Part shown: positions 6,497 to 13,271 of the stretch, piece by piece
Position numbering within the stretch: the first letter of the stretch is position 1
Layout of the letters: the number at the start of each line of letters is the position of its first letter
Virus record (IMG/VR): IMGVR_UViG_3300042514_000078
Span: 1-22,315 of that record
Source: a virus
Length of the DNA: 22,315 nt
Reading direction: 5' to 3' (one strand)
Position numbers and translations under genes: made by a program
The notes under the pieces: model-generated
What the model was told of the DNA's origin: nothing
What the model saw: only the letters and a program-made list of their open reading frames with translations
Database searches by the model: none

Positions 6497-9244
6497 ATGC
6501 AACTTTTTAACGCACTGCAATTAAAAAATGGAGCAAAAGTAGAATACAATCGTATGTCTACTTTAACTCAACCTATACAGTTTATTCCTCGTAATGAAAA
6601 AAATGATGACTGGGCTGCTCATAATCTTGACTGGCTAGAATGGCAGGGTATGAAGCAGTTGCGTAGAAATGCTAGAAGGCTTTCTAAGAACTATAAGCTT
6701 GCTAAAGGTATTATTGATAAAACAGATTATGTTGTTGAAGAGGACGTAGAATATGCAGAATTAATTGATGTTCTTACTAAAGAGGATCAGTCTGCATTAG
6801 AGTTAAAATTTTATCCTATTATCCCCAACGTAATTAACGTACTTGTATCTGAATTTGCTAAGAGAAATACTAGAGTTAGTTTTCGTGCTGTAGATGAGAT
6901 CTCATATAATGAGTTATTAGAGCAGAAAAGAGCTATGGTTGAGCAGAAGTTATTAGCTGATGCTGAGCGTAAGATGGTGATGAGTATGATTGAGCAGGGT
7001 GCTGATTTAGAAGATCCTGAAATCCAGAAAGCATTATCTCCAGAAAATCTTAAATCATTACCTGAGATTGAACAATACTTCAAGAAAGATTATAGATCTA
7101 TGCTAGAAGAATGGGCAGAACACCAAGCCCGTGTAGATGAGGAAAGATTTAAAATGGATGAACTTGAAGAGAGAGCTTTCCGTGATATGTTAATCACAGA
7201 TAGAGAATTCTGGCACTTCAAGATGAATGAGGATGATTATGAGATGGAGTTGTGGAATCCTTTAGTAACTTTCTATCATAAGTCTCCTGATGTAAGATAT
7301 ATCTCTCAGGGTAACTGGGTAGGTAAAATTGAGTTATATACTGTAGCAGATATTATTGACAAGTATGGTTACTTGATGACTGATGATCAGTTGCGTTCTA
7401 TGGAGGCTATTTATCCTACAAGAGCTGCCGGTTATCCTTTAGAAGGTTATCAAAATGATGGATCATACTATGATGCTACTAAATCACATGAGTGGAATAC
7501 TAACATGCCTTCATTACAGTACAGACAGTTTATGTCTACTTGGGAGCAGAATAGTACAGCCGGTAATGATATTGTTAGTTACATTATGTCTGAGTCTGAA
7601 GATTATGTAGATTATAAGAACACGGATATGTTACGTGTTGCTCATATCTATTGGAAGTCACAGCGTAAAGTAGGACACTTAACTAAGATTGATGAGAATG
7701 GTCAAGTAATTCAAGATGTTGTAGATGAGTCATATAAAATCACTCAAAAACCTTTGTATGATACTACACTATTTAAGAATAAGAATAAAGAAAATCTAAT
7801 TGCCGGTGAGCATATAGATTGGATTTGGATTAATGAAGTATGGGGTGGTGTAAAGATTGGACCTAACTATCCTGCATACTTTGGTATGAATAATAATGCT
7901 GGTGGTATTAATCCTATCTATATTGGTATTAATGAATCAAAACCCGGACGTGTACCTTTCCAATTTAAAGGAGATGCTACACTGTACGGCTGTAAATTAC
8001 CAGTAGAGGGATCTGTATTCTCAGATAGAAACACTAAGTCTACATCTCTTGTAGATTTGATGAAGCCTTATCAGATTGGTTATAACATTGTTAACAACCA
8101 GATTGCTGATATTCTTGTAGATGAATTAGGTACAGTGATCATGTTAGATCAGAATGCTTTACCTAGACACTCATTGGGAGAAGATTGGGGAAAGAACAAC
8201 TTGGCAAAAGCTTATGTTGCAATGAAGAACTTTCAGATGTTACCATTAGATACTTCTATTACTAACACTGAGAATGCTCTTAACTTCCAACATTATCAAG
8301 TATTAAACTTAGAACAGACACAGCGTTTGATGTCTAGAACTCAATTAGCTAACTATTTTAAGCAACAAGCTTTTGAGGTTATAGGGATCACACCACAGCG
8401 TTTGGGAGAGCAAGTGGAGCAAGCTACCGCTACAGGCGTTAGAATGGCTGTATCAAACTCCTATGCACAAACTGAGACATATTTTATTAATCACTGTGAT
8501 TACTTAATGCCTCGCGTGCATCAGATGCGTACAGACTTAGCTCAATACTATCAATCAACTAAGCCTTCTATCAGATTGCAGTACATTACTTCTACTGATG
8601 AAAAGGTTAATTTTGAGATGAATGGTACTGACTTATTGCTTAGAGATTTTAATATCTTCTGTACAACTAAGACAAACCATAGAGCTACGCTAGAACAATT
8701 GAAGCAATTAGCTCTTACAAATAATACTGCCGGTGCTTCTATCTATGATTTAGGTAATATCATGAAAGCTGAGTCTATCTCTGAAGTTACTCATATTCTT
8801 AAGTCTGCTGAAGAAAAGCAACAAGCTCAACGTCAGCAAGAAATGCAGCAACAACAAGCTATGCAAGAACAAGCTTTACAAGCTAAGAATCAAGAAACAA
8901 TGATGAAGATGCAGTTTGAATCTGAAGAGAATGAGAAGAACAGACAAAATGATATTGTAATTGCTGAAATTAGAGCTGCCGGTTATGGTGCTGCTGTAGA
9001 TGTTAACCAAAATCAGATGTCAGATTACCAGGATGCAATGAAAGATATCCGTAAGAGTGAAGAGTTTCAGCAACAGATGGATCTGAAAAAAGAATCTGCT
9101 GCTACACAGAAAGCTGTTAACATGGATAAGATGGCAATTGAGCGTGAAAAGCTAGCATCACAAAGGGAAATAGCTAATAAGCAATTAGAGATAGCTAGAA
9201 CTAATAAAAACAAATACGACAAGCCAGACAACAAGAAAAAGTAA
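6497..9244 (+). CDS. Portal protein
   Basis: The product has 915 residues, very large for a portal but in the range of podoviral Bacteroidota phages. It would form the dodecameric ring at one capsid vertex through which DNA passes. The N-terminal part (FIPRNEKNDDWAAHNLDWLEW, then RRLSKNYKLAKGIID) is the kind of start I associate with crAss-like portals. A middle domain contains YVDYKNTDMLRVAHIYWKS and the aromatic YPAYFG region. A helical stem-like segment follows (QRLMSRTQLANYFKQQAFEVIGITPQRLG). From about residue 771 to the end the protein is Gln/Lys/Glu-rich coiled coil (EEKQQAQRQQEMQQQQAM), fitting a long barrel inside the capsid. The start at 6497 follows an A-rich AAAAAAAGAAA leader; a second ATG at 6554 (MSTLTQP) is a possible alternative. 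Function follows from length, position after terL and these features. Confidence 0.85.
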   Translation: MQLFNALQLKNGAKVEYNRMSTLTQPIQFIPRNEKNDDWAAHNLDWLEWQGMKQLRRNARRLSKNYKLAKGIIDKTDYVVEEDVEYAELIDVLTKEDQSALELKFYPIIPNVINVLVSEFAKRNTRVSFRAVDEISYNELLEQKRAMVEQKLLADAERKMVMSMIEQGADLEDPEIQKALSPENLKSLPEIEQYFKKDYRSMLEEWAEHQARVDEERFKMDELEERAFRDMLITDREFWHFKMNEDDYEMELWNPLVTFYHKSPDVRYISQGNWVGKIELYTVADIIDKYGYLMTDDQLRSMEAIYPTRAAGYPLEGYQNDGSYYDATKSHEWNTNMPSLQYRQFMSTWEQNSTAGNDIVSYIMSESEDYVDYKNTDMLRVAHIYWKSQRKVGHLTKIDENGQVIQDVVDESYKITQKPLYDTTLFKNKNKENLIAGEHIDWIWINEVWGGVKIGPNYPAYFGMNNNAGGINPIYIGINESKPGRVPFQFKGDATLYGCKLPVEGSVFSDRNTKSTSLVDLMKPYQIGYNIVNNQIADILVDELGTVIMLDQNALPRHSLGEDWGKNNLAKAYVAMKNFQMLPLDTSITNTENALNFQHYQVLNLEQTQRLMSRTQLANYFKQQAFEVIGITPQRLGEQVEQATATGVRMAVSNSYAQTETYFINHCDYLMPRVHQMRTDLAQYYQSTKPSIRLQYITSTDEKVNFEMNGTDLLLRDFNIFCTTKTNHRATLEQLKQLALTNNTAGASIYDLGNIMKAESISEVTHILKSAEEKQQAQRQQEMQQQQAMQEQALQAKNQETMMKMQFESEENEKNRQNDIVIAEIRAAGYGAAVDVNQNQMSDYQDAMKDIRKSEEFQQQMDLKKESAATQKAVNMDKMAIEREKLASQREIANKQLEIARTNKNKYDKPDNKKK

Positions 9245-9351
9245 TAGCCTTATATTACAAAAAATACAGCTCTAAAAACAAATTTTTAAAGTTTATAAAA
9301 AGTAATATATTATATTCTTAATGTACACTACAAAATAAAATAACCAACTAT
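9245..9351 (+). promoter_or_regulatory. AT-rich gap before the scaffold gene, candidate late promoter
   Basis: The 107 nt between portal and the scaffold candidate form the longest gap in the head module and are very AT-rich. A perfect 10-nt palindrome (TAATATATTA) is at 9303-9312. TATATTATA at 9306-9314 is the same nonamer that forms the heart of the repeated element ahead of two fibre genes. No good TAnnTTTG element and no hairpin with a T tract are seen. The A-rich leader ACTACAAAATAAAATAACC precedes the next ATG closely. An internal promoter for scaffold and capsid genes is plausible, but the sequence is low in complexity. Confidence 0.35.
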
Positions 9352-10575
9352 ATGAGTGAAACAAAACCAAATGAGCAAACCACCGTACAACAAGTAGATA
9401 TCAACATAGATGATATCTTTGGTGGAGCTCCGGGAGCAGATAGTATTGTGCTGCCAACAGAGGAAGAAAAGAAACCTGGTTTTTTTTCAACCCCTAAAAC
9501 AGATTTAACGTTCTTAGACAAACAAGAGGAGGATGAAGATGGAAATCTAAAGCCTGCTACTCAAACTGCTAATGACTTATTAAATGAGTTAACCAACGAT
9601 GTTGATGACTTAATTAATGAGGAGGAGTCACCCAAAGGAGGTAGACCTAAGGTAGATAAGAGTGGTATGGTAGAAACCTTCTCTAAACTAATTGAAGAGG
9701 GTGTATTAATTGGATTTGAAGATGAGAAGCCAATGGATGAATACTCTCTTAAAGATTGGAAGGAGCTCTTGCAAGCTAACTTTGAAGAAAAGGAGCGGGC
9801 AATTAAAGAGCAAACTCCAAAAGAGTTCTTTGAAGCACTTCCTGAAGAACTTCAGTATGCTGCACAATATGTAGCAAACGGAGGTAATGACCTTAAAGGT
9901 CTATTCAGTGCATTAGCTCAAGTAGAAGAAGTACGTGGTTTAGATCCAACAGATGAGATGGATCAGGAACAGATTGTACGTTCATACTTGCGTGCCACTG
10001 GATTTGGCAATGATGAGGAAATTGATGAGGAGATTGTAACTTGGAAAGACTTAGGTAAGTTAGAACAACAAGCTAATAAGTTTAAACCAAAGTTGGACAG
10101 AATGCAAGAGTCTATTGTAGCCCAAAAGATTGCTGAACAAGAGCAATTAAAGGCACAACAAGAACAAGCGGCATCAGCATATATGGATAACGTATATGAA
10201 GCCCTTAAGCCTTCAGAATTGTCCGGTATTAAGTTGGATAAGAAAACCCAGTCTATGTTATATGCTGGTCTTGTACAACCTAATTACCCATCTATTTCAG
10301 GAAGAAATACAAACCTATTGGGACATTTGTTAGAGAAGCATCAATTTGTAGAACCTAACTACCCATTAGTAGCTGAAGCACTATGGTTATTGGCTGATCC
10401 AGATGGATACAAGTCAAAGATTATGGAGCAAGGCAAAAACAAAGTGGTTGAAAACACTGTAAGGCAACTTAAAACAGAGCAGTCTAGAAAGATCTCTAGC
10501 ACTGTAGCTGAAGAAAAAGAGGAGCCTAAACAGCGTAAGATTGCAAGACAGACAAACATTTTTAAAAGATTTTAA
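9352..10575 (+). CDS. Acidic head protein, probable capsid scaffold
   Basis: This 407-residue protein lies between portal and capsid genes, the usual place of the scaffold on which the prohead assembles. It is strongly acidic at the N-terminus (VDINIDDIFGG, DKQEEDEDGNLK, NDVDDLINEEE) and contains a basic GGRPKVDK tract near residues 96-103. The middle is predicted helical (EEKERAIKEQ, EQEQLKAQQEQAAS). The C-terminus is basic (KQRKIARQTNIFKRF), the charge pattern of scaffolds that bind capsid protein through a C-terminal basic helix. There is no protease triad that I can see. A run of eight T at 9480-9487 (codons for GFFS) could permit slippage, but the frame is intact. An internal head protein is the main alternative. 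Confidence 0.65.
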   Translation: MSETKPNEQTTVQQVDINIDDIFGGAPGADSIVLPTEEEKKPGFFSTPKTDLTFLDKQEEDEDGNLKPATQTANDLLNELTNDVDDLINEEESPKGGRPKVDKSGMVETFSKLIEEGVLIGFEDEKPMDEYSLKDWKELLQANFEEKERAIKEQTPKEFFEALPEELQYAAQYVANGGNDLKGLFSALAQVEEVRGLDPTDEMDQEQIVRSYLRATGFGNDEEIDEEIVTWKDLGKLEQQANKFKPKLDRMQESIVAQKIAEQEQLKAQQEQAASAYMDNVYEALKPSELSGIKLDKKTQSMLYAGLVQPNYPSISGRNTNLLGHLLEKHQFVEPNYPLVAEALWLLADPDGYKSKIMEQGKNKVVENTVRQLKTEQSRKISSTVAEEKEEPKQRKIARQTNIFKRF

Positions 10576-10607
10576 CAACACAAACAACACAAAACAAATA
10601 AATAATT

Positions 10608-12227
10608 ATGGCAACTCCAGTTTTAAACAATGGTATATTTCTGCGTGATACCAGCTACCAAGCTAGTTCTCACGTAGATTCATACCACCTCGTAAACATG
10701 CTGAAAAGCAGTGAACCTATGGATTTAGGTCCAGTAGACATTTGGGCTATGGCTCAAAAGGTTGAAATGCCTTTGTACCAGTTCTCTAGCTTTGGTGGCA
10801 AGAACATCATCAATGTAGATAACGCTCGTGGAGAGTACAAGTGGCAGGTTCCTGTTGCTCAAGATCTTCCTTACATTGTAACTGACATTGATTCTACTAA
10901 CACTACTAAGGGTATTGATGGTACTACTTTCCAAGTAAAATTAAACAAGCGTATTTTTGGACATGGTGACATCGTTACTTATGACAAGTACAATGGTTTG
11001 GAAATGTACATCACTGCTGATGACATTATCCCTACTGGTGATGGTTTCATCTACACTGTTCAATTGGTAAACAACAGCAATGGTGTTTCTTTGGACAATA
11101 AGTACTTGGCTTCTGGTACTAAAATGTTCCGTAAAGGTTCTGCTCGTGGTGAATACGGTGAGCGTTTCTCTGATATCGGACACTATGGTGCTGGTTTCCG
11201 TGAATTCTACAACTACGTAGGTGGTGCAGAAGCTCACGTACACTATTCAATTTCTAGCCGTGCTGACTTGATGTTGAAGGGTGGTTTGAACGCAGATGGT
11301 ACTATTCCTGTAACTGAAATCTGGCGTAACTTTGACAAGACTATGGATCCTTCTGTAACTAGCTTGGAGTCTATGGTACAAACTATGGGTAAAGATGCAG
11401 TTAAGCGTGCATTTGACAATGGTAACTTGACCCGTACTTTCTTGACTACAATGGAAGCAGCTCACTTGACTAAAGTAGCTAATGACATTGAGACCTACTT
11501 GATGTGGGGACAAGGTGGTAAGATTAAGCAAGATGGTCCAGATGATATCCGCTTATCAGTGGGTCTTTGGAAGCAGTTGGATAACAGCTTTAAGCGTGTA
11601 TACAACAAGTCTAGCTTCAACTTGGATTTGTTCAAGTCTGAAATCTATAACTTCTACTTGGGTAAGGTTGACTTCCAAGGTCCAGATCCTAAGCGTCAGT
11701 TGATTGTTCAAACTGGTATGGGTGGTATGAAGTTGGTTAACGAAGCAATTAAGAAAGAGGCTATCCAGTCTGGTATGATCATCAATGCTCAAGAAATTGG
11801 TGCTATTACTGGTAAGGGAATGGACTTGAACTTTGGATTTGCTTACACCAGCTATGTAATTCCTTTCTTGGCTAACGTTAAGTTTGTATTGAACCCTGCA
11901 TTTGACAACTTGCACACTAACGATATTGAAAACCCCTTGATTGATGGTTTCCCATTGTCTTCTTATAACTACATCATTTTTGATATCACTGATAACACTA
12001 ATGATAACATCTTCATGTTGAAATTGTCTTGGGACAATCAATTGAAGTGGTTCTACCAAAATGGTACTATGGATTACATGGGACGTACCCAAGGCTTCCA
12101 AAGCTCTGGTCAGTTCAATGGATACCGTGTATACATGAGCCAAACAATGCCTGCGATCTGGGTGAAGGACCCAACGAAAGTTCTCAAAATTGTGATGAGA
12201 AACCCAATCACCGGGGGATCGTTCTGA
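10608..12227 (+). CDS. Major capsid protein
   Basis: The product has 539 residues, with the order and size expected of an HK97-fold shell protein in this phage type. The start MATPVLNNGIFLRDTSYQAS and the early segment VNMLKSSEPMDLGPVDIWAM match capsid proteins of Bacteroidota phages as I know them; the HK97 fold itself is not visible from motifs. Glycine-, aspartate- and aromatic-rich segments follow (GGKIKQDGPDD, VIPFLANVKFVLNPAF). The leader is A-rich (ACAAATAAATAATT). Codon use is unlike the neighbours: leucine is nearly always TTG and arginine CGT, with AAC, TTC and GGT frequent, as in a highly expressed gene. That bias breaks down in the last ~28 codons (from about 12141), which use CTC, GTG, GCG, ACG, GGG and TCG. 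The LAGLIDADG endonuclease gene follows directly. Confidence 0.85.
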   Translation: MATPVLNNGIFLRDTSYQASSHVDSYHLVNMLKSSEPMDLGPVDIWAMAQKVEMPLYQFSSFGGKNIINVDNARGEYKWQVPVAQDLPYIVTDIDSTNTTKGIDGTTFQVKLNKRIFGHGDIVTYDKYNGLEMYITADDIIPTGDGFIYTVQLVNNSNGVSLDNKYLASGTKMFRKGSARGEYGERFSDIGHYGAGFREFYNYVGGAEAHVHYSISSRADLMLKGGLNADGTIPVTEIWRNFDKTMDPSVTSLESMVQTMGKDAVKRAFDNGNLTRTFLTTMEAAHLTKVANDIETYLMWGQGGKIKQDGPDDIRLSVGLWKQLDNSFKRVYNKSSFNLDLFKSEIYNFYLGKVDFQGPDPKRQLIVQTGMGGMKLVNEAIKKEAIQSGMIINAQEIGAITGKGMDLNFGFAYTSYVIPFLANVKFVLNPAFDNLHTNDIENPLIDGFPLSSYNYIIFDITDNTNDNIFMLKLSWDNQLKWFYQNGTMDYMGRTQGFQSSGQFNGYRVYMSQTMPAIWVKDPTKVLKIVMRNPITGGSF

Positions 12228-12277
12228 TGATTAAATTTTCTTGGATTTCTAATAACATTGTTGTATATTTGTACTGA
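12227..12277 (+). CDS. Possible 16-residue linker frame between capsid and endonuclease
   Basis: A tiny frame begins at the ATG at 12227-12229, sharing its A with the capsid stop (TGATG), and ends with TGA at 12275-12277, which shares its A with the ATG of the endonuclease gene (TGATG again). It would encode 16 residues (MIKFSWISNNIVVYLY). It may exist only to carry ribosomes from the capsid gene to the endonuclease gene, or it may be chance. A promoter-like sequence lies inside it. Coding status is unproven. Confidence 0.25.
   Translation: MIKFSWISNNIVVYLY
12241..12271 (+). promoter_or_regulatory. Bacteroidota-type promoter before the LAGLIDADG gene
   Basis: TTG at 12241-12243 is followed after 20 nt by TATATTTG at 12264-12271, matching the Bacteroidota/Flavobacteria pattern TTG-N19-ish-TAnnTTTG. 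Transcription would begin at about 12276-12278, that is, at or next to the ATG at 12277, giving a leaderless or nearly leaderless mRNA. If that is right the endonuclease can be expressed independently of the capsid operon. Chance matches are possible in such AT-rich sequence. Confidence 0.45.
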
Positions 12278-13227
12278 TGTACAAGACAACAAATACTAAA
12301 AAAGAAGAAATCCAAAGGTTGTATGATGAGGGGGTGATGCTTACTGAAATATGTAAGATCACTTCCTCCTCTCAACCAACTGTTAAAAAAGTTTTACTAT
12401 CTTGCGGTATAGACTATGATGCAGAAAAAAAGAAAGCAAGAGAAAAACAATTACAAGAGGTTATAGAATTATATAACCAGGGTAAGTCTCAAAATTATAT
12501 AGAGACTACACTTAAACTTACCCGGAAAACAATTAGAGAATTACTTAAAGAAGCTGGTGTAGAATACCGAGATAAATCTCAACAACAGCATATTAACAAT
12601 AACACTGAAATCAATCATCATGCATTTGATGAATTAACCCCTGAAGTTTTATACTGGATTGGTATGTTATTTACAGATGGGCATATAGAACAAAAAACAG
12701 AGGCATCTATAGATCTTACATTACATAATAATGATATAGATCATTTGTATAAATTTAAAGAGTTTTTAGGTAGTAGCCGGGATATTAAAAAAAATAAAGG
12801 TGATTGTTCTAGATTAAGAGTTAACTCTAAACAACTTAGAGATAGACTTGTAGAACTAGGTTTTACACATAATAAAAGTACAAGTATAGTACCTCATGAG
12901 TTATTAAAAGATTCCCGTGATTTTTGGCGTGGATGTATAGATGGTGATGGTGGTGTTTATTGGAGAAAAGATAATACTGGTCATATTACATTATGTGGTA
13001 CATTAGAAACAATTTTTGAATTTGCAATATTTTGTAATAAATATACTGGTGTAAAAGATAAGTATCCTACAAGATCTAATGGTAAAAATTTATATCAGAT
13101 ATCTTATTATGGAAAAGATGCTAGAAAGATAGCTACTTACTTATACAAAGACTCTACTGTATACCTACAACGTAAATATGATACTTACCGGGACTTTTTA
13201 AATTTTCCAGAAGAAGAACTAGTTTGA
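12277..13227 (+). CDS. LAGLIDADG homing endonuclease, free-standing, with N-terminal HTH region
   Basis: This 316-residue protein has two LAGLIDADG helices. LYWIGMLFTDGHI (125-137) ends in the catalytic aspartate 134, and FWRGCIDGDGGV (216-227) in Asp222/Asp224. They form the two halves of a monomeric enzyme that would cut a long asymmetric site. Residues 8-45 (EEIQRLYDEGVMLTEICK ... SQPTVKKVLL) and 60-95 (EVIELYNQGKSQNYIETT ... TRKTIRELLKEAG) are helix-turn-helix repeats of the resolvase/homing-associated type and would help recognise DNA. The gene follows the capsid gene by a TGATG linker and precedes the first fibre gene by 44 nt. Its AT-rich codon use (ATA, TTA, AGA) differs sharply from the capsid gene, fitting acquisition by homing. 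A shorter start at the internal ATG (GVMLTE, 12337) is possible if the promoter makes a leaderless message. Confidence 0.88.
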   Translation: MYKTTNTKKEEIQRLYDEGVMLTEICKITSSSQPTVKKVLLSCGIDYDAEKKKAREKQLQEVIELYNQGKSQNYIETTLKLTRKTIRELLKEAGVEYRDKSQQQHINNNTEINHHAFDELTPEVLYWIGMLFTDGHIEQKTEASIDLTLHNNDIDHLYKFKEFLGSSRDIKKNKGDCSRLRVNSKQLRDRLVELGFTHNKSTSIVPHELLKDSRDFWRGCIDGDGGVYWRKDNTGHITLCGTLETIFEFAIFCNKYTGVKDKYPTRSNGKNLYQISYYGKDARKIATYLYKDSTVYLQRKYDTYRDFLNFPEEELV

Positions 13228-13235
13228 TAATAAGA

Positions 13236-13261
13236 ATTATATTAAGTATATTATAATAGAA
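13236..13261 (+). promoter_or_regulatory. Repeated promoter-like element, copy 1
   Basis: A 26-nt sequence lies 10 nt ahead of the ATG of the first fibre gene. It matches the element at 15515-15540 in 24 of 26 positions, with the only differences at 13244-13245 (AA here, TT there). The last 16 nt, GTATATTATAATAGAA, are identical in both. The core contains the palindrome ATTATAAT and is close to a T4-late-type TATAAATA box. I read it as a candidate phage late promoter; a ribosome-loading role is also possible. Confidence 0.5.
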
Positions 13262-13271
13262 GAGTACTATC

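Noticed and set aside
5800-6500. Group I intron containing the GIY-YIG gene
   Set aside because: terL and portal are complete on either side, so nothing is interrupted, and I found no P/Q/R/S-type conserved core. The endonuclease is free-standing.
11556-12143. Long minus-strand open frame (195 aa) within the capsid gene
   Set aside because: It is the complement of the capsid coding sequence, which is biased to TTG, AAC and TTC codons; this bias leaves long open frames on the opposite strand. Other minus frames at 10941-11531 have the same explanation.
12029-12277. 82-residue plus-strand frame overlapping the capsid 3' end
   Set aside because: Most of it is an out-of-frame shadow of the capsid gene. 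Only its last 16 codons, which start at the ATG at 12227, are worth noting, and I listed that part separately with low confidence.
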